Part shown: positions 32,281-44,414 of the stretch, piece after piece
Layout of the letters: every line of letters begins with the position of its first letter
Position numbering within the stretch: the stretch's first letter is position 1
NCBI GenBank assembly: GCA_000733355.1
Contig: JNVV01000001.1
Location: 2,686,219-2,750,218, forward strand
Direction: 5' to 3'
Length of the DNA stretch: 64,000 nt
DNA from: Falciphora oryzae
Lineage: Eukaryota; Ascomycota; Sordariomycetes; Magnaporthales; Magnaporthaceae
The notes under the pieces: generated by a model
Database searches by the model: none
What the model was told of the DNA's origin: nothing
The model's input: only the letters and a program-made list of their open reading frames with translations
Translations under genes and position numbers: made by a program

Positions 32281-32724
32281 GTTGGCGACCGAATAACTGC
32301 TCCCGCGCGTCGAGATGCTGTGAACTGAGGGGCAGATTTGCTGCTCTGAAATTGAGATCGAGGGGCTTTGGTGTCAGGATGGTCTGGGCTCCCTCCAGGT
32401 ATACAGATCGATCCCTAGCCCTTTTTTTCTGGCGCTACAAAAATCATGCTGGGATGCGGTGTGGGATTCATGCACCAAGCCAGCAAGACAACTCACTTTT
32501 TTCACTTCATTATCGCCGCTGGTGCCACTTTTTCAGGTGAGCCCCACCAATCGATGCCCGACGTCATCTTCGTGGCACATGCTCACACGAGCGGGAGAGG
32601 TCGGGTTCCTGCAAGGGCAAACGGTCGCGGCGAGATAAACAGAGCCAACACACACACACACAACACAAAGAACACACGAGAAACAAAAAAATGCAAAGAG
32701 AAGTCCAGGCCCAGCGCGGCCCTC
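32281..32724. other. Intergenic with short AC repeat
   Basis: 444 bp between two co-oriented minus-strand genes. It contains a short AC dinucleotide repeat near 32648-32662 and an A-rich patch. No gene was recognised. Confidence 0.4.
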
Positions 32725-33957
32725 TCAGATCTTGCGAGCCAAGACTCGCAGGCGGACGTAGCTGAACATGTATCCCCCGCCCGGCGTGGCACAAACCGCC
32801 TCGAGCAGCCCGACCGCCTCGCGGATGCAGTCCTCGCGCTGGCCGGCCTCGTTGGGCACGGCGTCGAACATCTGCTTGCCCATGAGCCGGACCCAGGCAT
32901 CAACGCCGCCCACGTCCGCATCCGTGGGCCGCCAGACCCTCTCGACGCGCTCGACCCTCCAGCCCCCGCTGCCCCCCTCCCCCTCCCCCTCCATCACGCG
33001 TCTCACCCAGTGCTCGTCGGGAAAGAACCAAGGGCAGGCCTCGCTCGCGGCCTGCAGGCCGATGCGCCGCGCGACCGCCCCGATGATGCCGGCCTTGAGC
33101 TCGGCCACGTTGCCCAGCCCGCCCATCTCGAAGGCGAAGGTCCCGCCGGGGGCCAGCGCATCGCGCACCCCGCGGAAGAAGAGCCCGCGCGTCGCCTCGG
33201 GCCGCAGGATCCAGTGCATCGCCGCGTTGGAGAAGGCCTTGGTGAACCTGCCCTGCTGGAGCTCGGGCTTGCTGACCAGGTCGGCTGCGTCGTGGACTGT
33301 GAGAGGTGGGAGATGGCGATGCGCGTGTTAGTGAGAGTGGGAGCACCACACGCATCCGTGCATGTTTCCCATTAGTCAAGCGTGGCGCTGTACTCCTCGC
33401 ACCAGAGATTCCGATTGGGTAGGGTCGATAGCCGGACGCCCGGCTTGGGTACCAGTCCGTATGCCAGGCACAGGCAGCAAAACCGATGGGGAGCCCTTCT
33501 TACCCTCAAATGTCAAGTTCTTGAAGCCCGCAGAAGCAGCCGCGGTCTTGGAAGCCTCGACCATGGACAGCGAGCTGTCGATGCCATGCAGAGACCCGCT
33601 GCCTTTGGACAGCACTTCGCCAATCTGGAGATCAAGGACGCCGTCTGCAGCGACACACCAACGCAAAGAAGAGATGAGCGTATTGGCAGGTGCTCTTGTC
33701 ACCACCATTTGGGTATCCATCCTGTCAGAGGGACGCACGTACCGCCGCATCCTATATCGAGGATGACATCGTCCTGCTGCGGGTCGAGCCACTTCACAAC
33801 CTCGACGGCCAGCTTGGGCACAAACGATGCCGCGTTTTGGTAGGCCTTTGCTTGCGCGCTCGTCAGCCCCAGGTCTTTGGGCACGTAATTTATCCAAGGA
33901 AGCCGTGCAGCTCACCTCAGAGGACCAATTGTCTTTGCTTTCTCCGGTGCCTGTCAT
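32725..33957 (-). CDS. Class I SAM methyltransferase, trans-aconitate-like
   Basis: Exons are 33916-33957, 33743-33845, 33504-33644 and 32725-33296, giving 285 residues. The N-terminus NWSSEAYQNAASFVPKLA is followed by motif I VILDIGCGDGVLDLQI, LHGIDSSLSMVEASK and FSNAAMHWI, then PGGTFAFEMGG. The layout is that of small cytosolic methyltransferases annotated as trans-aconitate methyltransferase-like in fungi. The true substrate is open. A Gly/Glu-rich insertion (EGEGEGGSGG) lies in the last third. Intron 1 (70 bp) has a GCTGAC branch point, and intron 3 (207 bp) has an ACTAAC one. The gene lies between an amidase and a DUF1776 gene on the same strand, each with its own promoter gap of about 450-500 bp. 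Confidence 0.85.
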
Positions 33958-34460
33958 TGCGTGGTTGTCTTATGGTCTTTACTCGTTCAGGTTTGCTCGC
34001 TTGGTAATGATGGGCCAGAGTCAGGCAAGTCAGAACACCCGACGCCTAGCGAAAGAACACTGACAGCCTTAACAATTGGTCGTAGGTATGGAGGTATTTT
34101 CGATGAAAAAAAAAAAAAAAAAACTAGTTTGGTACCTCTGTCTTGTCACCATACTTCCTCGTGAACTACCCTTTCTTGCTTTCTTGGCCGTCTCTGGTCT
34201 TATACTTGTTCGTGTTTTCCTTATTGGTAACCGAACCCCCTCCCATAAGCTCCGATTTCGGAGCCGCCCCCGATATAGTTTACGGATCGATACCGCGAGC
34301 GTGTGTCTCATCGCCCGGCCAGATACCAGCACGAAATAATTGAAACTTCAATTGTGAACCTAGGTGGTTATCTGCCTCTTCATTCATCTCATATCGAAGC
34401 CACTGCCCTGGGCTCGTCCCGTGACTATGAGTTGATACTGGGGCCAAGCCATCATTTCGC
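33958..34460. other. Intergenic, methyltransferase / amidase
   Basis: 503 bp. It includes a 17-base A run near 34107-34123 and the 3' flank of the amidase gene. No gene was recognised. Confidence 0.4.
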
Positions 34461-36500
34461 CTACTCAACCTCCAGCAACTGGTACTTGTCTTCCCCGAGC
34501 GCATCCTCCACGACTTTCATGGCGGCCAGCACCTTCTCCTCCTCGAGCCGACGCCCGACTACCTGGACACCAACAGGCAGGCCATGCATAGCCTCGGCGT
34601 CATAGTGTTTATACGCCCCTTGCGCCACGCCGTTCAGTTTTTTGAAGTCGAATGTTGCGGGTAATTTATCCTTAGCTTTGTCCACGTGAGTGACAGGGAG
34701 GACGCCGGCGGTATAGTCGAGCTTTTTGTCAATGGTCAGTTCCTGCTTCTCGCATATGTGGCACTCGCGCTATGCTCCTTGTTCTTGGCGGATGTCAAGG
34801 CGCTACTCACATAGTTGAACAGGAACGTGTATCCGCAGCTGCTCATGGCGTCCTTCATGGCGTCGTGCGGCAGCGCCGGCGTTGCGTTGGGCACGGTGAG
34901 GAGGAAGTCCACGTCGGCACGGTTCCACCACTCGAACCACTTGGCCCGGTAGCTTTCCCGCTCGACCACGAGCTTCCAGTTCTCCAGGGCCGACTTGGGG
35001 TGCCAGTCCCTCACCAGCCCGGCCCAGACGTCGTCCTTGCGGACGTACTTGACCCACAGGTAGTACAGGTACTTGAACGGGCGAGCCAGCTTCATCATCC
35101 AACTCATCTGGTCGGCCCCGCGATCCTGCCACTCGCCCGACCGCATGAAGCTCTCAAAGGTGCCGCAGCCGTCGGCGTTGAGCAGCAGCGACGCCACGCG
35201 GAGCGCCTCGTACGTCCCCGGCGGGCGCATCTCGAAGACGTCGTGCCCGGCTCGGCGCAGCGCCTCCTCGACCATGCGGAGCGCCCTCGCGCACGCGGGG
35301 CTCGGGTCGACCACGCCATCGGAGCGCATGACGCCCACGCGCACCTTCTTCTGTTCCTCTCCACTGCCCGAGATTGCAATTGCGTCGTCGTCACGCCATG
35401 GCAGCGGGTGGACAGTGTGGTCGTATTTCCACGGCTCCATGCCGATTATGGAGCGCGTAAAATAAGTCAAGTCGTTCAGCGTGCGGGCCATCGGACTGTA
35501 AACGCTGGGCACCCCCTCCTGGCCCGGCATGCTGGTGCTGACTCCCCATTTGGGCCAGCGACCCGTGGAGCAACGGAGGCTGTAGCAGCCGGACCAGGCG
35601 GCAGGAAGCCTCACGCTGCCAGCAACGTCGCTCCCGATCCCAATGCGGCCACCCAGGGCGAGGAGGGCGGACTCGCCACCCGTCGAGCCGCCCGGGGAGT
35701 AGCGCGAGTTGTGGGGGTTGGTAGTGCGGCCCCAGACATCGTTGGTTGATTCAAACGACAGCAGTGTGATGGGGATGTTCGTCTTGACGTAGGGAACAGC
35801 ACCGGCGTCCTTGAGCAGGCGCACGATAGGGCCGTCCTTAGGTTGGGCGTTGCCGACCAGGCTGCTGTAGCCGACAGTGCTGTCATAGCCGGCCACCGGT
35901 ATCGTGCTGATGCGAACTCCTAGTAAGCGGGGGCCGTCGTCGAGTCAAACATCGGAGACGAACCGGTCCTTGGCTCCTAGGAAAGAGTCAAACCTACTCT
36001 TTGAGACCGACGGGGATGCCGGCGAGGGGGCCTTTGAGGTTCACACTGCCGTCTGCCAAGGCGGCCTCAGCGCTTGGGAGCATCACCTCCGTCAGGCAGT
36101 TGGTTTTGGCATGGGCCTTTAGGGCAACCTTGCCGTAGGTCAACAGGATGTCGACGGGCTTTATCGACTCTTCATGGACACCTCTGACGAGCTCCTCTAT
36201 GGGAGCCCGGAGAGTCGCCTTGTCTTGGGCGGTAAGGGCGCCATGATAGCGAGTGAGCGAGCGAATGCGCTCAGCGCGCTGCTCCTGCTTGAACTTGCTG
36301 AAGGGCCCGGCGAGTCAGCGGTTGGTCTCGAACGCATTTTCCACTGGCACTGCTTTTCTCGGTGGTTTTCATGGGCAGTCATGTTTTCACTTCTATCATT
36401 ATTCTTTCCGATCGACGGGCAGGGCACGAGGCAGGAAGGCAGACGACATCGCGACTCACCAGTCCTTTCGGTGCTGGGAGAGGCCGAGAATAAACGGCAT
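34461..36500 (-). CDS. Amidase signature family hydrolase (acetamidase/FAAH-like)
   Basis: Exons are 36460-36500, 35998-36297, 34811-35906 and 34461-34721, giving 565 residues. The amidase signature shows GPLAGIPVGLKD with the catalytic Lys, YSPGGSTGGESALLALGG with the cis-Ser, and GSDVAGSVRLPAAW with the nucleophile Ser. CTEV, SMPGQEGVPSVYSPMART and EPWKYDHTVHPLPW match the fungal acetamidase/fatty-acid-amide-hydrolase branch. It hydrolyses an amide to acid and ammonia, so a nitrogen-scavenging role is plausible. The long exons and three splice sites are well supported by frame and family alignment. The 41-nt first exon (MPFILGLSQHRKD) is the least certain part. Confidence 0.88.
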
Positions 36501-39500
36501 CGTCACAATAATAACCGAGGTCGGTCGCCAGGTCTGGAGATGCGATTCGGGCCAGCCGAGTCCGGAGCGGAGACAGTGGGTGACAAGCCCAGTCCCCGTC
36601 CGAAGACCAATTGATTGATTCGGAGTCGACAGACTACCAGGTAGAGCAATAAAATCGGTGGCTGCTCTTGCAGGCACCGGCAACACCGAGATGTTTCCAG
36701 CGAGATCAATGGAACCGTGGAGTGAGGTCGTACAGGCAATGCAGTGCTGCAAATGCTGTTGGCTGTCGGCTGCAAGGGATGGAATGCAGCAGTTGACGAT
36801 TCAATCAGGCAGCCTCCCTCTTATCATGGCCGCTTGGCACGGTGAGCTCGGTTACTTGGTTGGTGCTCCTCGGCCACGCTCGGCCATTGCTGTTTCCGTC
36901 CAAGTCACCAGACCAAGGCTGGGCGGCGATGCAGCGGCCACAGCAGTCAAGCAAGCTCTGCCCGCAGACACCAGACATAACCCAGGGCGGGCGCAGTACC
37001 CCGCACCAGGCCGTCGCTTTGCGATTGATTGCCCGATTGCAGGCAGCGAGAGCGCCCGCCCAGTGGACCAGAGCAACCCAGCGACAAATTGAAATTCATT
37101 GTGGAGGTGAGCATTTATCAGCCTGCGACCATAACGTCGGGTCAACCGGCGCACGCGCCCACGCTGGCCTCGGGCTCCTGGGAGCTTGCGGCCGAGCACA
37201 CTGACCACCAACTTGAGCACAGCTGAGGTGGATCAATACGTGATCTGGCGTGCAAATAGAGTGTGAGTGTTGGCCGGCTGTGCCGGACAGCTGGGAGGGC
37301 ACAGAGCTGTGCGGGCTGGCTGGGCAGCCCTGACCTCCTCGGTCTTGTCGGTGCTGCGTGCCATGTTTGGTGCTGATAGTTTTGTGCCACCTCCTTGATT
37401 CGGAAGGTCAACCTCGCACTATTCACGGTCCGTTCCACAAGCATTAGCGTCCCTCAAAGGAACAGCAGCCAACACAGACGAGTTTACTTGTGCGCCGCTG
37501 GGATCATGGATTTCGGTGGCCATCTTCGTTCGGTAAAGTTGTGCAGCTCAATAAACCGTGCATACGCCCGAGTCTGGGACTGGGCCGGAGAGGCAGCGAT
37601 TGAATGTGATGCCAACCCTTCTCTAGAGTTGCCTGCCGGAAGAGCATTGGCGCGGGGCGCGAAAGCAGTGGGGAATAGCATCTTGGTATTTTCAGGCGGG
37701 CTTGCTTGGAGATAGGTACCTGCCTACCTTAGGAATAAGGCAGGCAGAGGCAGGCGGGCTACAACTTACAACTCCCGCCTTACATATGCAAGTTGGAACA
37801 ACACACACACTCACCCTCCGTCGGCGTGCATATGATCAATATATGCCGCTGTATTGCTGCCGGTAAAGCGACATCGTCAGGTGTGCGGACCGCACCCCGA
37901 TTAGCGCCCCGCCTGGATTGGAAACGTTGTACTCCGGGCGTGGCAAATGCGCGAGATGGCGGCCGAGTCCGACTGCCCTTGATCTCCCTCACCAGGTTGA
38001 CAGGAGCCCGGATGCCCAGCCCAGGTCGATGCCGTTGAACATCCGCCGGCGCCAAGAACACCCCGTAAGGACCATGCATCCATCACAATGGATCCGAGTG
38101 GAGCCATCGGGTGTGAGCCCATTGCCCGCCCCCAAACCCTAGAGACTAAAGGCCGTGATTGTCCCCGCCTGGAGCCCACCCGCCGCTGGGGAACCGCGTC
38201 TCTATAATCTCGGGTTTGTCGCTCGTCGGCTTCGCTTTGATCAGGGCGGGACCCTAGCCTTGGCTGCCCGAGGGGGGTAAGGACTCCGCAGTCGACGATC
38301 TCGTCCTAATGATCTGATCTTGCCTCTTGCCTGGGTGCCCGCTTGATCCTTGGAGGCAGGGGACGGAAGAAACGTGCCGCTGGCCGGAGTGTACATGGAG
38401 TTGTATTGGCGCCGTGGCTTGCGGCCCTTTTTTTTCTGCTTCTTCTGGTGTGTCCTAATCCTTGTTGTCTTTTACAGGGAGGCGAAAACAAATCGCAGAG
38501 GATGAGGCAACGAGGGATCTCCACGCTAGCCAGCCGTTCCGTCCCTCACCACCATTGTAGGTGGCATTCTTCCCGGCACACGCCGAATCACATTCTCATT
38601 CCTTTTACCCCATTGGCCCACTACTGGAATGACCCCGTCTGCCACGAGGAGGAGTCATGAGGCTTGAAAAAAAAAAAAAAAAAAGACTTTTGAGGCTGGG
38701 GGCTGCTGGGCAACAACCATTCGGGTGCACGAGTTTGCGCCTTACCGGAAACCCGGAACAAAACAAACTCAGTTCTGCCTCAACCGGGCCAGAACCGAGT
38801 CCTCGTGGCGGAGCTGGAGCACCCGGAGGGCCCGCTCCGGGTAACCCGTGAGCGGGCTTCTTCAGATGGAGCTTTGTTTGTGTCTTGTTTCTGCCTTTTT
38901 CCCGCAGCGCCGTGAAGCAAGCGAGGAAGAGCGAGCAGTTGGCCCGGCCCCCAAGGCTGCCGGGGTGAGGCCGATGTGGTTTCTCCACAAAGGGAGATGC
39001 CCAAACGCCGGCGAGCCAGGCTGGGGACCGATAGTAGCGTCCCAACTCAACCTCGATCCCCGTTAGAGGTCGCCGATTGCTCACTTCCCCTCGGTGCTCC
39101 TCGGCTTCACGTAAAGCCCCAGCCGTTACGCATTACGGGTTGCCCTGGCCTCTGTCGGTCGAAGCGGAAATAACGTCGTCGATTGAGGTCTCCATTTCTA
39201 TGTGGAGAGCACGCGCACAAAGAGCACCAGTCGAGTGGCTCGCTGTGTCCCATCAGGCCCCATTGCCAGTGCATTGTGTTTGTAAGGTGTGTGGTGCGTC
39301 GGGCCAGTATCGTGCGTGATGCGGAACCAACAGACAGCCGCATACATGAACACCCGGACATGGGGGTATGGGGCGGGCATGCAGAATGCAGAAACGGGAA
39401 AGGCTGGGACCAGCTAGCAGGGATCGTTTGCTGGCAGCGCCCTGTCCGCTGTGGACGGAGGAGGGCCACCGCCCCTCGGGACGGCTCCATTGTTCGAGGA

Positions 39501-42500
39501 TGCAGCTGTGTGTGTGCGAGAAGAAGGAGTGGAGAAAAAAAACAAAAAAAAAAAAAAAAAAAAAAAACCGAAACTGGAGGGCGTGGATGGGCGAGGGTGT
39601 GTGGGTGAGCTCTAGTTTTGCTGCTTGAATCGAAACCATAAAACGGCCAAATCTCGCGCTGCATTAGGTAGGGGCAGCCCCTGTCCGCAAGATCCAAGTC
39701 GTGGCTGTTGGTCGCGCGATTGTGGGCCCGGCCCCGTAGCGCCTGCCAATCATGTGTGGCTTCCGGACCCGACAGTCTGGGTCGCTAAAGGCGAGTGTGG
39801 CCGCTGAACTGCGCTGCGCCTGCCGGCCCTGGCTGCTTGCTCAGGCAGGGGCCTGTTCGCTCTCTCCCTTTTGCCCATCCGCGCGCGGCTGCGCTACTGG
39901 GCACGCCCACCCTCGCTCCCACTCTTGCTCCCACTCCCAACGATATGGGTCCCATTCCCCCTCCCCCTCCTCCTTGTTTTTTTTTCTTTTTGGGTTCTGA
40001 TGTTTTTTTTTTTTTTTTCTCTCTCTCCCTCTCTCTCTCTCCTCCACTCGCCCGCTCTGACCCTAGCGGCGCTTAGAGCCTTGTCTTCGGTTGGCTCGCT
40101 TCCTCTCCATCTCGTGCTGAGCGTCCCAGGCTCGCGTCACTGGCCCGATGTCTACATGGGATGCCTGTATGTGCGGCCAACCCGGCCCTCTTTCGAGCGG
40201 TGAATCAAGCTTGCTGCTGCAGTAGAGTACGTCGTGGTACCCTCCAAGCGGCCCTGTTGCTGGATACGTGCGTCTATGCGCACATACTCGCTACGTCGTG
40301 TGCCCGCCTGCGTTCCAACCGGCCAGTTCTGTCGCTACCATGTCCCCCACCCCTCGTCTCTTTTTTTGATCAAAACCCACATCTTATACCACGATCCATG
40401 TCCACATAGTCCCTTGCCCCTTGCAATCCGGTGCATTTTGCCCCCCTCGTCGACGGGGAATGATCAGTGCTCTGTAGCCCCTGGTCAAGCTCGTGAAGAG
40501 CCCGGCAGATTCCTTCGTCGCCCCCGCCGTCTCACTCCTGACAGATCCCCATCCGGCCCGCACCCCCCTTTGCCGGGACAGCCTTTTCCATGCTACGTAC
40601 CCCTCCCTTGCTTTCTTCTCTCCCTTCGCTGCTATGCAGCATATCCTCGACTCTAGGGCTCCTGCCTCATCGGGAGGTCGTCAAACATTTATTGAGTGGG
40701 GATCATGGCCGGAATTTGGCCTCTGGAGTCACCGTGGCTTGCTTGGCGAGCCCGGCATCATAGAGAGGGACTGATTGGCGTGGGCTCATGTCTGCTGTCC
40801 TCGGATCTGCCGAGGATCTAGGTACATAGATAGGTGGAGAGGTAGGCAGAGGTAAGTCCCGGGCAGAAACACCCCTGCGGAGACTGAGCGTCACCGTGAC
40901 GAAAAAGCCCATCCGAACACCCGTCATTTCCATGGAAGCCCGCAAGACCCGCGGGGTCGCTGGACGGGGTGGACGGGTATGCATCGCCCACCCTTCCTTG
41001 GTCTTTCTCCGGCACGTCTTTGGATATCTCCGGAAGCGTCGACGTGCAGATGGTGTTGACGGCCCCGGCTCTGCTGCAGCCGCTAAGGACCACCAGTCGG
41101 AGCGGCAATGACCATGATCTCGATACCTGTGATTATAGGTCTCTATGGGTGTGCGCCGGGGTTGGCATCGAGAGGGGACATGTCTCCTCACATGATAAAT
41201 GGGGGACGTGAAGCAACTCTCTGTGGACCCACGACACCCCTGCTCAGACGCGGATGTGCCGCTACTTGGTCTTGGGGGCAGGGCAGGGCAGGTGCCTGCC
41301 CGGGTACCTGCCCTGGCTGCCTTCCTGCCCGAGGAAGGAGGAGCTACGCGTTGGGTCTAACCGCTACGTGCGTACGCCAGTTGGTTGGTGCTCCTTGCTG
41401 CTCACCATGGCATGCACTGGCACGGCAAGGAGATGCATTGGGGAGATGAGAGCAGCCAGCGTGGACAGGGCGGCGGAGCCTGCAGCGCGCCCACGACAGG
41501 GCCAACAGGCCACGTACAGAACCCAGAACCCAGAGCCCTCCCTGCCTCCGCACTCACTCCACATGCTGCTGGCAGCTCACCATCAACCACATGCGTCTAA
41601 TTTTTCCCACTCCCCCATCCACCCATCCGGCCCCTCCACTCCTCGCTCGCTCGCCAACCAAGCTGCCGCCGTTGCTGCTGTTTTTTTTTTTTTTTTTTTT
41701 TTTTTCTCTCGCCGCACCGGCTGAACGTGGCGGGCTGCTAGGGATGCCCTTCTGTCGATCGCCCATCGTCGACCCCGAGGCCACAAGATCTGCTGTTCCT
41801 ATTGTCTCCGCTGGTTCTGAATACCAAGTTCCAGACAGTGCCAAGTGTGGTGCTGTGCAGATGATGCTTGTGTCGCCATCGCAACACTCGATTGCTGCCT
41901 CCCCATGTCGTGCCGTTATCAGCAGAGTTTGGCGCAGGCCGGGTAGCATACCTCCCTGAGTGTTCGACAGTTCCCACTGTTGCCACCGCTGCCAACACCT
42001 CCCTCCAACAGCCCTCCGGCCGGAAACTGATGGGTGGATAGGCAGCGTATGCCTGTTCACATTTTTCCTATCCCCCTGGCCTCGTCCCCAGATAGATCGA
42101 CGCCACACCCCATCTACTGACCGCACCCGCTGCCCTCAACAACACACCGGCTACGCAACCGCCGCAACTTTCTATAAACGGCGAGTTTGATGACAGGACG
42201 ACGAGCCTAGAACAGCGACGGCCAGGGAGAGCCGTGGTCTGTGTAGACCTAACCTGATTTCTGAGAATCAAGTGGGTGAGGGGGGAACAGCCTGGATTTC
42301 TGGGCCACAACCAGAGATTAGGGAGGCCAGGTGGTGTCAAAAGGACCATCCGGATGGACTGACAACAATACTCTGACTGCCTCTACAACACTGCCGGCTG
42401 TTCCTCGAATGCGCCCCGGCCACTTCCGATCAAGCGCATGCAGGGCGGCCCATTTCCAGTGTTGTGGTTCGAAGCGGGGGCTATTGATGCATCTTGGGAA

Positions 42501-42749
42501 CCCCATCTGGAGGCGTCCAGGGCCCTCGAGTGTGCCCCAAGTCTCCAGCCAGCAGCAACCCACCCGCTCGGGTCAACAGGCCTCTCTCATTCCTCCCTCT
42601 CCCACACGCCTAATACCCGGGGCTCTTCTATATCCACTCGTCCACATCCTATCGTCGGCCATTCGGACTGGTGAAGGCACTGGTATGAATATGCTCCACT
42701 GCCCACCTCCCCTCTAGGCATTCCAAAGTTCTTCTCCTTTTTTTCAGAC
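36501..42749. other. 6.2-kb gene-poor region upstream of F-box-like gene
   Basis: I found no supportable gene. The stretch contains several homopolymer runs: A at 38666-38683, A at 39546-39566, T at 40003-40018, T at 41681-41705. A pyrimidine-rich block covers 39950-40060. Many overlapping short open frames on both strands lack any conserved motif. A strong pyrimidine tract and CAG at 42733-42747, directly before the F-box-like start codon, suggest a leader intron, so part of this DNA is probably transcribed 5' leader. Confidence 0.45.
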
Positions 42750-44414
42750 ATGCACCGGCCAGAGCAGCCAGACCAACAGCAGCCGCAGCAGCGCACACCA
42801 CAGCAATATCCTCGCCAAGGTGCGCCTCCTGCTTCTACAGGAACGCCATCAAGCAGCTCCTCTCCATCCTCCTACACGCTCGGTGACCCGGGCGGCGAGG
42901 AATACGCCATCGCAACAACCGCGGAAACCACCACCAACATGGCCACCGCGATGCATACAGCCGCACGTAGCGGCAGCATCAGCAGCACCTCGAGCGCCAG
43001 CGGCATCAGTTACTATCAGAGTCCCTCTCCGCAGCCGTCTTACTACGCCACAACACCGCCGACGCACCACCACCCGTTGTACACGCCGCAGTCATCATAC
43101 CTCAACCCACACAGCACGGCCGCCCAGTACGCGCAGCTGCCCCGGCCGCGGCCTGCGTCCCGTACCCGCTCGTACGGCTACTCTCACTCGTCCCGGTCCC
43201 ACTCGAGGTCCCTCTCTCCGTCGCCGCACTCGTCTCCGACGGTTAGACAGGCGAGCCTTAACGCGTTGGCCGCCGGGGAATCACCACCTGTAGGATTCCC
43301 GAGCAGCAGTCTCAGCAGCGTTGGCGGCACCCCGTACGCTTATCAACAGCAGCAGCGGAGACCAAGCCAGCAGCAAGAGCAGCAAGACCTTCCACAACAC
43401 CAGCAGTCCCAGGGCCAGCCAGTCAATGCCATTCCGGCTCCAGCGGGGAGCTTCATGGCACGCCCTCCAGTGCCCTTCCCATCACAGTTCCTGCCTTCGC
43501 ACCCGGCACTCGTGGCTTTACGGACACCTTCGAGGCCGGGATGGGCAGAGCGTCTCTCCCAGAGGACCGTGGGCCGCATCATCGCGCCGTACCGGAGAGG
43601 GGACGCTGATCCGTCGTCGGTGGCATTAGCAGCGGCCTGGGGCGATCTGGGTGTGCTCCCAAAGGCAGTCCTGGACAGAGTATGGTCCTACTTGAGGTAC
43701 AAGGACCTTATCTTCCTGCAGGGAGTTAGCAGGACTGCACGCGATATCATAGACCCACAGCGAGCTCATCAGGACGACAAGTACGTGTTTGTGCGGGAGC
43801 GGGAGGACAGGCTCGACGAATTGGAAAGGCATCAAGGCATGCAGAAGGGGCGCTGGGGCTCGGCGCAGCAGTGCCGGGCGCCGACCCAAGCGGCCTGCTA
43901 CTTCTGCTACAAGGTCAAGCCGACGACCGAATTCCAGGGGCCTACGACGCAGCGACACTGGGTGACGGTTCATGTTGACCCTATAACGGGTAAAGTCCAA
44001 TACGTGCCCATCCCCGAGCCGGACGATGAGGCCAACGCGATGCCGATGGCGCCGCCGAGCAGGCGACCAAGCTACACTACACACATGGAGGGGAATTATG
44101 GGCAATTTGGGACGCCCAGCCAACAACAGCAGCAGCAACGACAGTACGCCAGACGCGGACGTTCGGCCACGCCAGTCGAAGGCACTAAAATCCACCTGCG
44201 CCAGTACTGCATCGAGTGTGGCGTTGATTACGGGCTTCACGTTCCCGGAGAACTCTACAAGACGTGGGCAAGCGAGGGCGCCTCCAGGGGGGCCGGACAG
44301 GGGAAGAGCAAGTGGATCTGCGAGTGCGAAAACCTGCCTCCTCGAGACCGAATACACGACCTGTTCCTTGTCGAAATCTGTAGCCGCTGCAAGAGAAGAG
44401 CTTCCTACCGTTGA
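42750..44414 (+). CDS. F-box-like protein with C-terminal Cys cluster
   Basis: The 554-residue protein has an N-terminal half (about 1-250) that is disordered and rich in Gln, Ser, Pro and Tyr, with poly-Gln patches. An F-box-like segment follows at about 305-342 (LGVLPKAVLDRVWSYLRYKD, then LIFLQGVSRTARDIIDP). The C-terminal region has Cys pairs CYFCYKVK, YCIECGVDYG, CECE and CSRC, enough for one or two zinc sites, interrupted by a second disordered Gln-rich loop. An F-box would link it to an SCF ubiquitin ligase through Skp1; that is inferred from the short motif only. A polypyrimidine-CAG just before the ATG suggests an upstream non-coding or very short coding exon. The long non-coding flanks fit a regulatory gene. 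Confidence 0.75.
   Translation: MHRPEQPDQQQPQQRTPQQYPRQGAPPASTGTPSSSSSPSSYTLGDPGGEEYAIATTAETTTNMATAMHTAARSGSISSTSSASGISYYQSPSPQPSYYATTPPTHHHPLYTPQSSYLNPHSTAAQYAQLPRPRPASRTRSYGYSHSSRSHSRSLSPSPHSSPTVRQASLNALAAGESPPVGFPSSSLSSVGGTPYAYQQQQRRPSQQQEQQDLPQHQQSQGQPVNAIPAPAGSFMARPPVPFPSQFLPSHPALVALRTPSRPGWAERLSQRTVGRIIAPYRRGDADPSSVALAAAWGDLGVLPKAVLDRVWSYLRYKDLIFLQGVSRTARDIIDPQRAHQDDKYVFVREREDRLDELERHQGMQKGRWGSAQQCRAPTQAACYFCYKVKPTTEFQGPTTQRHWVTVHVDPITGKVQYVPIPEPDDEANAMPMAPPSRRPSYTTHMEGNYGQFGTPSQQQQQQRQYARRGRSATPVEGTKIHLRQYCIECGVDYGLHVPGELYKTWASEGASRGAGQGKSKWICECENLPPRDRIHDLFLVEICSRCKRRASYR

Noticed and set aside
38666..39566. A-runs considered as poly(A) tails of retroposed elements
   Set aside because: No target duplication and no element body were found; similar A or T runs occur throughout the non-coding DNA.
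36842..42717. Dozens of open frames of 60-190 codons in the gene-poor region
   Set aside because: Overlapping frames on both strands run over homopolymers, and none has recognisable domains or paired splice signals.
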